NCBI GenBank assembly: GCA_051984675.1
Contig: JBPYFK010000126.1
Span: 20,753 to 84,752, forward strand
DNA length: 64,000 nucleotides
Direction of reading: 5' to 3'
Source: JBPYFK01 sp051984675
GTDB taxonomy: Bacteria > Actinomycetota > Actinomycetes > Mycobacteriales > Pseudonocardiaceae
A program made the position numbers and the translations under genes. Positions 8,039 through 17,033 of the stretch are shown here, piece after piece (position 1 is the stretch's first letter; each line of letters begins with the position of its first letter). The notes beneath the pieces are model-generated. The model had not been told where the DNA came from. It was given only the letters and a program-made list of their open reading frames with translations, and searched no databases.

Positions 8039-9472
8039 ATGACGGCTGGAGCGACCAACCCACCACCACAACCCGTGCCCACCGCTACCGTCGCGGCTCG
8101 CATGAACCGGCTGCCGATCACCCGGTCGCACCGGAGAGCCACCGTCGCCGTCGGGTTCGGGCTGTTCTTCGACATCTACGAGATCTTCCTAGCCAGCGTG
8201 TTGGGCACGGTGCTCGTCGCCCAGTTCCATCTGCCCAAGTCGCTGCTGCCAGCGCTGCTGTCGTCGGCGTTCGTGGGGATGTTCGTCGGCGCGCTCGCGC
8301 TGGGCCGGGTGGCTGACCGGCTCGGCCGCCGTGGGGCGTTTCTGGCCAGCCTCGCCGTCTACTCGGTGTTCTCCCTGCTCGCCGCGTTCAGCACCGGCCC
8401 GGCGATGCTGGTGGTGACCCGCTTCCTCGCCGGTATCGGGATCGGCGCCGAACCGCCGCTGGCGGACACCTACCTCGGAGACCTGCTTCCGCCGCGACGC
8501 CGGGGCCGCTACGTCGCGTGGGCATACACGCTGTCGTTCCTCGCTGTTCCGCTGGCCGGGTTCCTCGGTCACTGGCTGGTGCCCACCCACCCCTTCGGGG
8601 TCGCCGGTTGGCGCTGGATGTTCGTCCTCGGCGCGCTCGGCTCGGTCGTGGTGTTCGCGCTTCGGACCGGTCTGCCGGAGTCCCCGCGATGGCTGGAGTC
8701 GGTCGGTCGCACGACGGAGGCCGAAGCGCTCGTCGAGCGGTTCGAGCGGGAGGCCACCGACAGCGGCGCTGAGCTCGCCCCACCCACCGCCGAACCGGTG
8801 GCCGGGGCGGAGCAAGGCCGGCTGCGCGATCTGCTGGTCGCGCCGTACGGGCGGCGCACCGGCATGATGGCGGCCTTCCACGCGCTGCAAACCCTGGGGT
8901 ATTACGGGTTCGGCACGATGGTGCCGATCGTGCTGGCCGCCAAGGGATTCCCGATCGTGCAGTCGCTGCTGTTCAGTGCGTTGACGTTCGTCGGCTACCC
9001 CGTGGGTTCGGCGCTGTCGCTGCCCCTGGTCGAGCGGGTGGAACGCAAATATCTCGTCATTGGTTCGGTGCTCGGTATGGCGGTGTTCGGGCTCGCCTTC
9101 GGGTTCGCGAGAACGGTCCCGTTGATCGTGGCGTTCGGCTTCATCTACACCGCGATCAGCAACCTGTTCTCCAACGCCTACCACATCTACCAGGCGGAGA
9201 TCTTCCCGACGCGGTTGCGCGCGACAGCGGCGAGCGGAACGTACGCGGTGTCCCGGCTTTCGACCGCGCTGATGCCGTTCGTGCTGGTGCCGCTGCTGTA
9301 TGGCGCCGGTTCCGGCGCGCTGTTCAGCGTCGTTGCCGTCGCGATGATCCTGGTGGCACTGGACATCGCCGTGCTCGGCCCGCGTACGACCGGCCGCGCG
9401 CTGGAGACCGTGAACGCCGAACCGCCCGGCCACGCGACCACTGCGACGGTCGCTGGGGAGGGCCGTCGATGA
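8039..9472 (+). CDS. MFS transporter, organic-acid/sugar porter type
   Basis: 477 residues, 12 likely membrane segments in two halves. Motif A (GRVADRLGRRGA) follows segment 2, and the first half ends with the PESPRW signature typical of sugar-porter and aromatic-acid/metabolite symporters; a long hydrophilic loop separates the halves and the second half has AEIFPTRLRAT. GAGGAG precedes the ATG by about 7 bases. It overlaps the CoA-transferase gene by 4 bases (ATGA), so it is the probable importer of the acid that the next two enzymes activate and cleave. Confidence 0.87.
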   Translation: MTAGATNPPPQPVPTATVAARMNRLPITRSHRRATVAVGFGLFFDIYEIFLASVLGTVLVAQFHLPKSLLPALLSSAFVGMFVGALALGRVADRLGRRGAFLASLAVYSVFSLLAAFSTGPAMLVVTRFLAGIGIGAEPPLADTYLGDLLPPRRRGRYVAWAYTLSFLAVPLAGFLGHWLVPTHPFGVAGWRWMFVLGALGSVVVFALRTGLPESPRWLESVGRTTEAEALVERFEREATDSGAELAPPTAEPVAGAEQGRLRDLLVAPYGRRTGMMAAFHALQTLGYYGFGTMVPIVLAAKGFPIVQSLLFSALTFVGYPVGSALSLPLVERVERKYLVIGSVLGMAVFGLAFGFARTVPLIVAFGFIYTAISNLFSNAYHIYQAEIFPTRLRATAASGTYAVSRLSTALMPFVLVPLLYGAGSGALFSVVAVAMILVALDIAVLGPRTTGRALETVNAEPPGHATTATVAGEGRR

Positions 9473-10710
9473 CCGGACCTGGAGCGGGACCAGCGCCGCT
9501 GAACGGAATCCGGGCGTTGGAGTTGGGCAACTTCATCGCCGCGCCCTTCGCCGGCCGGGTGTTCGCCGACTTCGGTGCCGACGTCGTCAAGGTGGAGCAC
9601 CCCGGCATCGGCGACGAGTTGCGTCGCTGGCGGCTGCTTCGCGGGCAGACCTCCATGCTGTTTCGCACCGTGGGGCGCAACAAGCGCTCGGTCACGCTCG
9701 ATCTGCGCACCGAGCGCGGCCGGGACCTGGCCTTGGGGCTGGTGCGGCATTGTGACGTCGTGCTGGAGAACTTCCGGCCGGGCACGCTGGAACGCTGGGG
9801 TCTCGGACCGGAGGAGCTGGCGGCGGTCAACCCGGACGTCGTGCTGGTGCGCGTGTCCGGCTACGGGCAGTCCGGTCCCTACCGGGACCGGGCGGGTTTC
9901 GGCGGTGTCGCGGAGGCATTCGGCGGTCTTCGGCACATCACGGGTGATCCCGACCTCCCTCCGGCTCGGTCCGCGGCGAGCGTAGGGGACATGGTAGCCG
10001 GGTTGTACGGTGTCGTGGGTGCGCTGATGGTGTTGCTGCGCCGATCCCGCATGCAGGATGCGTCCGGCTCACCGGACAACCGCCCGCAGGTGGTGGACAT
10101 CGCGCTCTACGAAGCGGTGTTCTCGCTGCTGGATTCGCTGGTTCCCGACTACGACGCCTATGGCGTCGTTCGCGGGCGGCGGCGCAGCGGGTTGCCGGGC
10201 GTTGTCCCCTCCGGGGTTTACCCCTGCCATGACGAGCAGTCCGTGGTCATCGGCGGCAACGCGAACCGGGTGTTCGCCAGGCTGATGACCGCGATCGACC
10301 GTGACGACCTTGCCGCCGACCCCGAGTTGGCCGACGGCCCCGGCCGCGCCCGCCGCGAGGACGAGCTGAACACCGCGATCAGCGAGTGGACTCGCCGGCA
10401 CACTGTCGATCAGGTGCTCGACGTGCTCGACCGGTCCGGCGTCCCAGCCGGCCCGGTGCACGATGCCGAGAGCATCACCCGGGACCCGCAGTACCTGGCC
10501 CGCGAAATGCTCCAAGAGCACGATGTCCCGGTCGACGGTGCGCCTCAGCCGGTACGTTTCCCCGGCGTGGTCCCGCGCATCGACAGCTGTCCTGGCGAGG
10601 TGCGATGGATTGGCCCGGAGCTGGGCGCCCACACCGACGAGGTGCTGGACGAGTTGCTCGGCCTGGACGCGGCGGCGCGGGCCGAGCTGCGGGCGGCCGG
10701 GGTGATCTGA
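9469..10710 (+). CDS. CaiB/BaiF family (class III) CoA-transferase
   Basis: 413 residues. N-terminal LELGNFIAAPFAGRVFADFGADVVKVE pattern (outline), ENFRPGTLERWGLG and SGYGQSGPYRDRAGF are hallmarks of the family. The catalytic Asp that forms the acyl anhydride corresponds to D174 in SVGDMVAGLY. Such enzymes move CoA between carboxylic acids, usually from succinyl-CoA or another acyl-CoA. It overlaps the transporter gene at ATGA and abuts the lyase gene, which suggests that it makes the CoA thioester cleaved by the next enzyme. Confidence 0.9.
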   Translation: MTGPGAGPAPLNGIRALELGNFIAAPFAGRVFADFGADVVKVEHPGIGDELRRWRLLRGQTSMLFRTVGRNKRSVTLDLRTERGRDLALGLVRHCDVVLENFRPGTLERWGLGPEELAAVNPDVVLVRVSGYGQSGPYRDRAGFGGVAEAFGGLRHITGDPDLPPARSAASVGDMVAGLYGVVGALMVLLRRSRMQDASGSPDNRPQVVDIALYEAVFSLLDSLVPDYDAYGVVRGRRRSGLPGVVPSGVYPCHDEQSVVIGGNANRVFARLMTAIDRDDLAADPELADGPGRARREDELNTAISEWTRRHTVDQVLDVLDRSGVPAGPVHDAESITRDPQYLAREMLQEHDVPVDGAPQPVRFPGVVPRIDSCPGEVRWIGPELGAHTDEVLDELLGLDAAARAELRAAGVI

Positions 10711-11562
10711 GTGCGGGTTCAGATCACTGACGTGGTGCTCCGGGACGGCCTTCAGGATCAACCCACCGTTGTGTCTACTGAGGACAAACGTGCTGTCGCG
10801 GAAGCGTTGCTGCGCACGGGCGTGCGTGAATTGGAGGTCGCCTCCTTCGTCTCCCCTTCCCGCGTCCCGCAGATGGCCGATGCGGAAGCGCTGCTGGCCG
10901 CGCTTCCCCGTCCCGGCGTGGTCAGCATCGCCGGAATCACCCTGAACCTCCGTGGCGTGCGCCGCGCGGTCCGCACCCGCCTCGACGAGTTGCGACTGGT
11001 GGTGTCGGCCAGCGCAGCACACAGTCAGGCAAACGCCGGCCGCAGCACCGAGGAGGCACTCAACGAGGTGACCACCGCCGTGCGCGAAACCGCCACGGCC
11101 GCACCGGGCTTGCGGCTTGTCGGCGCGGTGTCGACCGCGTTCGAATGCCCCTACGACGGCCCGGTGCCGGTCGGACGCCTGCTGGACGTCGTGCGCGGCT
11201 TTCGGAGGGCCGGCGTCGACCACGTCAATCTCGCGGACACCCTGGGCACGGCCACGCCCGAACGCGTGGGTCAGGTGCTGACCCAGGTTCGCGACGAGTT
11301 CCCGGACATCGCTGTCGGATTGCATCTGCACGACGCGCACGGGCAAGCGCTGTCCACTGTGGATCTCGCAGTCGAGCTGGGAGTGCGGCGCTTCGACAGT
11401 GCCCTGGGTGGGCTCGGGCGCTGCCCGTTCGCTCCCGGAGCGCAGGGCAACCTCGCCACCGAGACCCTCGTGGCGCATTTGCACGAGCGCGGAATACCCA
11501 CCGGTATCGACGAAGAGGCTCTCACCAGGGCAGCCAGCGTGCTCCGCGCCGCCCTCGGCTAG
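10711..11562 (+). CDS. Hydroxymethylglutaryl-CoA lyase-like enzyme
   Basis: 283 residues, TIM-barrel of the HMGL-like family. Catalytic features are intact: RDGLQ (11-15), the metal-binding HLHD pair (H205, H207) and the flexible-loop Cys in GLGRCPFAPGAQGN (C238). The reaction would split a 3-hydroxy-3-methyl-acyl-CoA into acetyl-CoA and a keto acid. GTG 10711 follows directly after the CoA-transferase stop. With the transferase and importer the set could serve 3-hydroxy-3-methylglutarate, citramalate or itaconate-type acids; which one is not decidable from sequence. Confidence 0.87.
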   Translation: MRVQITDVVLRDGLQDQPTVVSTEDKRAVAEALLRTGVRELEVASFVSPSRVPQMADAEALLAALPRPGVVSIAGITLNLRGVRRAVRTRLDELRLVVSASAAHSQANAGRSTEEALNEVTTAVRETATAAPGLRLVGAVSTAFECPYDGPVPVGRLLDVVRGFRRAGVDHVNLADTLGTATPERVGQVLTQVRDEFPDIAVGLHLHDAHGQALSTVDLAVELGVRRFDSALGGLGRCPFAPGAQGNLATETLVAHLHERGIPTGIDEEALTRAASVLRAALG

Positions 11563-12595
11563 TGCCCGGGGCGGGCCCGGCGAACTGCATCGCCCGGTAG
11601 GGCCAGTTCCTCTCCGTGTGCCATTGGCTGACGACGAGGTGCAGGTCGTCCAGCGTGGAGCCGGGAACGATGTAACCGCCATACAGTTGGGCGACGTGCC
11701 CGCCAGCGTGGTCCTCGCCATGCCACGCGGCTCCCCGCAGGACGGTGCCACGTACGGCCTCGTAGAGGTTCGAGGTCGGGTGGTCGAGATTGAGCACGTC
11801 GATGCGGTAGTTGCCGGCATCGAAGAACACCAGCAGCCATCGGCCCTCGATGCGGCGGAGACACAGTTCGCCGTACGCACCGGTGAGGGCGATCGTCGGC
11901 GGGTTACCCCACGCCCACATGCCGTCCCGGAATCCCCACCCCTCCCACGCGACGGGGTCCGTGACGCGATCGGCCGGAACGCGCTGCAGGATCAGGCCCC
12001 GGTCGCGCTGGAAACCCGTGGAGAAGGCGTAGACCCAGCCATCCTCCCCCAGCGCCCAGGTCAGCATCTGGAACAGGCCCCCGTGCTGGTCGCCCGGCCA
12101 GATCGCGCCGGTGTGCTGCCAGGTTTCGCCGTTGTCGGTCGAGCGGTGCACCTCGGTCCAATGAACGTTGCCGAGCCCCTCACACACCATCACGTGCAGA
12201 TACATCTCGCGACCGATCGTGATGAGGTCCGTCGGCAGCACGGTGCTGACCCGGCGACCGTTGATCACCGAGTCGTGGACGTAGGGCAGCGCCTGCTCCG
12301 CGTACCAACCGGCACCGGCCGAGCCGGTCCACTCGATGCCCCGCTGGGCCGTCGCCGGGTCCCCGAAGAGCACGACCGGGGAGCGCCAGCCGGGGCCGCC
12401 CACGCCGGCCTGCTCGAAGGTGTCACCGAACACCGACACCAGCCGCCCGTCCGGGGCGACGGCCGTGACACCGAGGTCGGTACCGCCGACCCCGAAGTGA
12501 TCCGTGTGTCCCGGCCCGGTCAGGTCCTTCACTTTGCGCACCGGCGTCACGCCTTTCTTGCCTGTCTTGGGTCGCGGCGTCCGCGGATCGAGCAT
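11522..12595 (-). CDS. DUF4185 domain protein
   Basis: 357 residues from ATG 12595. A beta-propeller-like DUF4185 domain fills nearly the whole protein: TDHFGVGGTDLGVTAVAPDG, VSVFGDTFE, RSPVVLFG, later HRSTDNGETW and GPAPGTSRG. Members are usually secreted or cell-surface sugar-active or lectin-like proteins in mycobacteria, but no signal peptide is visible here. The start must lie below the terminator at 12639-12672; no good ribosome site is seen. The 3' end overlaps the end of the convergent lyase gene by 41 bases. Confidence 0.8.
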   Translation of the reverse strand: MLDPRTPRPKTGKKGVTPVRKVKDLTGPGHTDHFGVGGTDLGVTAVAPDGRLVSVFGDTFEQAGVGGPGWRSPVVLFGDPATAQRGIEWTGSAGAGWYAEQALPYVHDSVINGRRVSTVLPTDLITIGREMYLHVMVCEGLGNVHWTEVHRSTDNGETWQHTGAIWPGDQHGGLFQMLTWALGEDGWVYAFSTGFQRDRGLILQRVPADRVTDPVAWEGWGFRDGMWAWGNPPTIALTGAYGELCLRRIEGRWLLVFFDAGNYRIDVLNLDHPTSNLYEAVRGTVLRGAAWHGEDHAGGHVAQLYGGYIVPGSTLDDLHLVVSQWHTERNWPYRAMQFAGPAPGTSRGRRGARWLPW

Positions 12596-12638
12596 CCGGC
12601 TTAACCCGGACGCTATGTCAAAGGCTGACCAGACAGCA

Positions 12639-12672
12639 AAGCGCTCGGCTGGGCTACCCCAGCCGAGCGCTT
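12639..12672 (-). terminator. Hairpin terminator of the SHOCT gene
   Basis: Perfect 15-bp inverted repeat (AAGCGCTCGGCTGGG and its complement) with a 4-base loop, located downstream of the SHOCT gene and upstream of the DUF4185 gene on the minus strand, separating the two transcripts. Confidence 0.85.
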
Positions 12673-12782
12673 GTCCATAATAGACAGACGTGATGTCGGG
12701 CAGTCTCCGGTCGCACCACGTGTACGGCCGCCGGCCGGCGGCTTCAGCCAACCTCCGCGAGGGACGCTGGCGACTGCCGCGG

Positions 12783-13085
12783 TTACTCCGAAGTCGACGA
12801 CTCCGAAGTCGACGCCTGCGAAGTCGATGACGGGGAAGTCGATGACTGGGACTTGTGGTCGCGCAGATCCGCGATCCGGGTGAGGTAGTCCTCGCGCTGC
12901 ACCTCGCCTGTGGCGTAGCGCCGGCGCAGTTCCTGCTCCGCGGCGTCCCGGAAGACCGGACCACCGGCCAGCAGTTGGCGGATCAGCCAGATGCAGGCCA
13001 GGACGACCAGAACGAGGAAAGCCAGCGCGAGCAGTCCTTGTAGAACCCCGAGGAACACGAAACCGCCTCCGCCTTCGTGGTGCAT
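12783..13085 (-). CDS. SHOCT-domain membrane protein
   Basis: 100 residues: a glycine-rich start, one membrane helix (about 10-35), then a SHOCT motif (AEQELRRRYATGEVQREDYL) and a Ser/Thr-rich tail built of short STS repeats. SHOCT motifs are short oligomerisation elements of unknown role in small membrane proteins. ATG 13085 is preceded by GGGAG at good spacing; the longer reading frame upstream lacks a ribosome site. The tail repeats are echoed at DNA level by GAAGTCGA repeats near 12790-12850. Confidence 0.8.
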   Translation of the reverse strand: MHHEGGGGFVFLGVLQGLLALAFLVLVVLACIWLIRQLLAGGPVFRDAAEQELRRRYATGEVQREDYLTRIADLRDHKSQSSTSPSSTSQASTSESSTSE

Positions 13086-13282
13086 GATGTTCTCCCTTCG
13101 ACGCGCGCGATCACGCTGCGGGTCATACGCGAGCGTGATCACTGTGATGGGCGATGGTAGGGGCTCCCAGCGGGGTAATCGCTTGCGCTGTCCACCCGTT
13201 CGCCAAACCGATATCGACGCGTTGTCCCCATCGGCGCTGGTGGCCTCGGCGCCTCGAACTACGACCTCAAGCTCGCCTCAAT

Positions 13283-13354
13283 GTGACTTGTGTCACGTTG
13301 ACTTCGAGTGACGTGGGTTGCAGTCTACGAACATCCTGTTACCTCAAGTAACAG
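13283..13354 (+). promoter_or_regulatory. Two palindromes upstream of the AurF-like operon
   Basis: GTGAC-TTGT-GTCAC (13283-13296) and CTGTTAC-CTCAA-GTAACAG (13336-13354) lie 111 and 53 bases before the oxygenase start. The second, with 7-bp arms, has the form of a TetR- or MarR-type operator. No regulator gene is adjacent, so control would be in trans. A GGGAGG ribosome site follows at about 13395. Confidence 0.5.
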
Positions 13355-13406
13355 CTACTGATCGTCACAGACAGACCATCGCGGTCCTCGTCGTAGGGAG
13401 GCGTCC

Positions 13407-14324
13407 ATGGCCAGCAGCACTGCCCAGGACCACACTGCCCCGCCGCAGCCCGACCGCCACGAGGTCGCGGACCGCCTGCTGCGCTCCTCGGAGATCCTGT
13501 CCTACGACCCGGTTCGGGAAGTGGACTGGGAGACGCCGCTGGACACCAGCTACCACGGCACGAGCCCCGAGTGGAGCACGCTCTTCGGGACCGCGTACTG
13601 GAACGAGATGACGCCGGAGCAGCAGCGCGAACTCACGCGGCAGGAGGCCGCGTCGGTGGCCAGTACCGGCATCTGGTTCGAGATGATCCTGCAGCAGATG
13701 GTCTTACGGGACTTCTACGCCAAGGACCCGACCGATCCCGCTTTCCAGTGGGCACTGACCGAGATCGCCGACGAGTGTCGGCACTCCATCATGTTCGCGC
13801 GAGGCGCCGAGAAGCTGCGAGCCCCCGCCTACCGGCCGAACCGGTTCGTGGTCGAGCTCGGCCGCGCGTTCAAGACCGTCGCCTTCGGTGAGGCGGCCTA
13901 CGCGGCGATCCTGGTCGCCGAGGAAGTCCTCGACGTCATGCAACGGGACTGGATGCGCGACGAGCGGGTCGTCCCGTTCGTGCGGACCGTGAACAACATC
14001 CACGTCGTCGAAGAGTCCCGGCACATGAAGTTCGCGCGCGAGGAAACCAAGGCCCGGCTGAAGAAAGCGGGCTGGCTGCGCCGGCAGTTCCACGCCATCG
14101 TGGTCGCTATCGCCGCCTACGCCATCGTGACGAGCATGTGGAACCGGAAGGTCTACGCGAACGCCGGTCTGGACTCCAAGCGCGCCCTCCGCGAGGCGAA
14201 GACCAACGAGCACCACAAGTCGATGCTGCGCTCCAGCTGCGCGGGCCTGATGGAGTTCCTCAACTCCGCGGGGCTGCTCACCAGGGCGTCGCAGTGGGTC
14301 TACAAGCGCGCGAACCTGATCTGA
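13407..14324 (+). CDS. AurF-like diiron oxygenase
   Basis: 305 residues, all-helical ferritin-like fold. The carboxylate/histidine diiron ligands fit the AurF (p-aminobenzoate N-oxygenase) family pattern: E in ELTRQEAA, EIADECRHS, the AEEVLD helix and HVVEESRHMKFAREE. AurF oxidises aryl amines to nitro groups; relatives do other N-oxygenations or desaturations, so the substrate is open. Five bases separate it from an FprB-type reductase, which is the natural electron donor. No biosynthetic cluster surrounds it, so a tailoring or detoxifying role is as likely as antibiotic synthesis. Confidence 0.82.
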   Translation: MASSTAQDHTAPPQPDRHEVADRLLRSSEILSYDPVREVDWETPLDTSYHGTSPEWSTLFGTAYWNEMTPEQQRELTRQEAASVASTGIWFEMILQQMVLRDFYAKDPTDPAFQWALTEIADECRHSIMFARGAEKLRAPAYRPNRFVVELGRAFKTVAFGEAAYAAILVAEEVLDVMQRDWMRDERVVPFVRTVNNIHVVEESRHMKFAREETKARLKKAGWLRRQFHAIVVAIAAYAIVTSMWNRKVYANAGLDSKRALREAKTNEHHKSMLRSSCAGLMEFLNSAGLLTRASQWVYKRANLI

Positions 14325-14328
14325 GCTC

Positions 14329-15837
14329 ATGGCATACGCGATTACCCAGACCTGCTGCAATGACGCGACCTGCGTGAAGGTCTGCCCGGTCAACTGCATT
14401 CACCCGACGCCGGACGAGCCGGATTTCGGCACCACCGACATGCTCTACATCGACCCGGTCACCTGCATCGACTGCGGTGCCTGCGCCGACGCGTGCCCGG
14501 TCGAGGCGATCTTCCCGGTGGACAGGCTGACCGAATCCCTCAAGCCCTATGCCGAGGTCAACGCCGCCTACTACACGGATCAGGCTGCCACGTCCGAAAC
14601 CCCCGATCCGGCGCCGAACTTCCACTCCTGGGGTCCGCCGGTGTTCCACCGCACCATCCCCAGCGACTTCGCACCGCTGGACATCGCCGTCGTCGGCACC
14701 GGCCCCGCGGGCATGTACACCGTGGAGGATCTGCTCCTGCACACCAACGCCCGGGTCACGCTGATCGATCGCCTGCCCGTTGCCGGCGGGCTCGTGCGGT
14801 ATGGGGTCGCACCCGACCACCAGTCCACCAAGAAGATCGGCGAGACCTTCAGCCGCTTCCACGCCCATCCCCGGCTGCGCATGCGCCTGGGCGTCGAGGT
14901 CGGAAAGGACCTCACGGTCGACGAGCTGACCGAGCGGCACGATGCCGTGATCTACGCCGTCGGCGCATCGTCGGCGCGCGGACTCGGCCTTCCGGGCGAG
15001 GACCTGACCGGCAGCATCGCGGCCACCACCCTCGTGGCCTGGTACAACGGGCACCCGGACATCCCTGCCGACGCCATCGACCTCTCGGCCGAACGGGTGG
15101 TCGTGGTGGGCAACGGCAATGTCGCACTCGACGTCGCCCGAATCCTGACCACCGACCCGGCCGCCCTGGAAGGCACCACGATCTCCCCTGCCGCCCTGGC
15201 GGAACTTCGGTCGAGCAAGATTCGCGAGGTCGTGCTCCTCGGACGTCGCGGCCCGGAGGACGCTGCCTACACGACGTCGGAGCTGCTCGCGCTCGTCCAG
15301 CAGGACGACGTCGAAATCGTCGTGGACTCGCACGATCCGCGAGTCGAATCGGCCATCGACGCCGCACGTCCCGGCAGCAAGGCGAGCCTGCTGCGCGACA
15401 TCACGCGGGAGAGCGTCGACTGGTCCGCGCCAGCACCGCACGGGCGCCGTCGCATCGTGCTCCGGTTCAACTCCGCACCGCGCGAGTTCCTTGGCGACAC
15501 TCAGGTTCGCGGGCTTCGCGTCACGGGAGAAGCCGGCGAGGTGGACATCGCCGCCGGCCGGGTGGTACGCGCGGTCGGCTACCGGGGGATCGAGCTACCG
15601 GGCCTGCCCTTCGACGAGCGCACCGGAACCATCCCGCACACCGGCGGCCGGGTCGACGGGCGGCCCGGTACCTACGTCGTTGGCTGGATCAAGCGTGGCC
15701 CCTCCGGCGGCATCGGCGCGAACAGGACGTGCGCCCAGGAAACGGTCGGCACCCTGCTCGACGACGCCATCGCCGGCCGGCTCCCGAGAACGCGCCAGCA
15801 GCGCCCCACGAAGGTGGCCACGAGGCCGTTGGCGTGA
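14329..15837 (+). CDS. fprB: Ferredoxin fused to ferredoxin-NADP reductase (FprB-type)
   Basis: 502 residues. Residues 1-65 are a bacterial ferredoxin with CxxxxCPxxC-like and CIDCGACADACP cluster motifs (one 3Fe/4Fe and one 4Fe-4S). The remainder is an adrenodoxin-reductase-like flavoprotein: FAD motif VGTGPAGMYTVEDL, RYGVAPDH, NADP motif VVVGNGNVALDVAR, and a C-terminal GWIKRGPSGGIGANR. Mycobacterial FprB has the same fusion. It would move electrons from NADPH to an iron oxygenase. Placement 5 bases after the AurF-like gene strongly suggests they work together. Confidence 0.9.
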   Translation: MAYAITQTCCNDATCVKVCPVNCIHPTPDEPDFGTTDMLYIDPVTCIDCGACADACPVEAIFPVDRLTESLKPYAEVNAAYYTDQAATSETPDPAPNFHSWGPPVFHRTIPSDFAPLDIAVVGTGPAGMYTVEDLLLHTNARVTLIDRLPVAGGLVRYGVAPDHQSTKKIGETFSRFHAHPRLRMRLGVEVGKDLTVDELTERHDAVIYAVGASSARGLGLPGEDLTGSIAATTLVAWYNGHPDIPADAIDLSAERVVVVGNGNVALDVARILTTDPAALEGTTISPAALAELRSSKIREVVLLGRRGPEDAAYTTSELLALVQQDDVEIVVDSHDPRVESAIDAARPGSKASLLRDITRESVDWSAPAPHGRRRIVLRFNSAPREFLGDTQVRGLRVTGEAGEVDIAAGRVVRAVGYRGIELPGLPFDERTGTIPHTGGRVDGRPGTYVVGWIKRGPSGGIGANRTCAQETVGTLLDDAIAGRLPRTRQQRPTKVATRPLA

Positions 15838-15881
15838 AAGGGATCTCCCGGTCCTCGTGGCCCCTGTGGAGCGTGCGTCGT

Positions 15882-16322
15882 TCAGCCGCCGACCCCTAGA
15901 GCGGTCAGTAGCACGAGGACGACCGTGACAACGGCCAACAGGCCATGGCCCGCCACGACCCCGACCGGAAAGTTCTGCTCGGCCGGTGTCTGATCAGCGG
16001 CGGCGGCACCCGGCCCGCCAGCGGTCGCCGCCGTTGTGGCGCGGTAGGTGGGAATCCAGCGCGCCAGCATGACGAAGCCCAGCGCCGCCGTCGGGATCAG
16101 CAGGATAAACGCGATCCAGGCCAGCGCGTCCATGTCGGTGACCAGATAGATGATCCACACCACCAGACCCACGGCGGCCAAGGCGAAATGGCCGAAAACC
16201 ACGGCTGGTGGAAAGTGGCTGGTGCGGGGTGTTCGCGAGCCGCCCTTGGCGATCCAGACACCCAGCATGTAGAAGCCGCCCACTGCCGTGAGCAGCCACG
16301 TGACCAACGCTGCGATACCCAT
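15882..16322 (-). CDS. Hypothetical four-helix membrane protein
   Basis: 146 residues from ATG 16322, which has GGGAG 8 bases upstream. Four hydrophobic segments (about 2-25, 40-62, 66-90, 120-143) with an Ala/Gly-rich linker before the last. I do not recognise a named family. It starts 47 bases after the DUF2231 gene on the same strand, so both are likely made together as small membrane proteins. Confidence 0.75.
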   Translation of the reverse strand: MGIAALVTWLLTAVGGFYMLGVWIAKGGSRTPRTSHFPPAVVFGHFALAAVGLVVWIIYLVTDMDALAWIAFILLIPTAALGFVMLARWIPTYRATTAATAGGPGAAAADQTPAEQNFPVGVVAGHGLLAVVTVVLVLLTALGVGG

Positions 16323-16369
16323 TATCGATCTCCCTGTGTTCGTGGTGGGACTCGTCGGGTTCGGGCGGC

Positions 16370-16906
16370 TCACCGGGGTGAAGCCGCGGAACTGGTGTCC
16401 TGATACCCCTCGGCCTGGGTGCTCTCGTCGGCGACCCGGACGCCGTAGCGGAAGGCGAGCTTGCCGCCCAGGAAACCTCCCACGGCAAGGACCACCAGGC
16501 TCACCACCGACAGCGCGAGCGGCCCGGAGCCAACACCTGCCGCTTGGTGGTACCCGGATTGCCGCCATGCGAAGTTGCCGATGTAGGCGGCGGTGACCGC
16601 GACGTTCAGGCTCATGTGCACCAGCCCGGTGCGGAACGCACGCGTTCGCGGTGGTATGGCGAACAGATCCAGGAAGCCCACGAGCGCCGCCGCGAGAGCA
16701 CCGAGGACGCCGATCCCGATCAGCCATTCCGAGCCCTCGGCCAGCGCTCCCGGGCTGGCCGTCAGGTGCGAGGCGATATCGAAAACGAGGCTGGCCACCC
16801 ATGTTCCGATCGGAACGGTCACCAGGATCGGGTGGAACGGGTGTCCATAGGGGCCGGCCATCAGCGGGCTGACCGGTTCCTTGGCGGAGTGCGCTGGACC
16901 GTTCAC
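16370..16906 (-). CDS. DUF2231 membrane protein
   Basis: 178 residues from GTG 16906 (GGGAGGTGC just upstream). The start GHPFHPILVTVPIGTW and the following helices match DUF2231, a small membrane domain found with heme or redox proteins. About four membrane segments. The C-terminal TQAEGYQDTSS tail is hydrophilic. It lies 127 bases below folE on the same strand and 47 bases above another membrane gene. Function unknown; the HPFHP histidines resemble heme or metal ligands seen in the family. Confidence 0.83.
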   Translation of the reverse strand: MNGPAHSAKEPVSPLMAGPYGHPFHPILVTVPIGTWVASLVFDIASHLTASPGALAEGSEWLIGIGVLGALAAALVGFLDLFAIPPRTRAFRTGLVHMSLNVAVTAAYIGNFAWRQSGYHQAAGVGSGPLALSVVSLVVLAVGGFLGGKLAFRYGVRVADESTQAEGYQDTSSAASPR

Positions 16907-17033
16907 GAAGCACCTCCCGGAAGGGAGTTTGACATATCAGAGTTTCCGCTTTGACTCGGACGGTGGTCAAGGGCGTGGTTCGCAGTGGGTGCGAAGCCGT
17001 TATGGAAAGAAACGTATCTGTTTCCCGGTGGAA

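Noticed and set aside
8189..9433. 414-codon minus-strand frame over the second MFS gene
   Set aside because: Low-complexity, charged, no motif; antisense shadow.
10069..11880. 603-codon minus-strand frame
   Set aside because: Covers the CoA-transferase and lyase genes on the opposite strand. Only the first part overlaps DUF4185 coding in another frame; no domain of its own.
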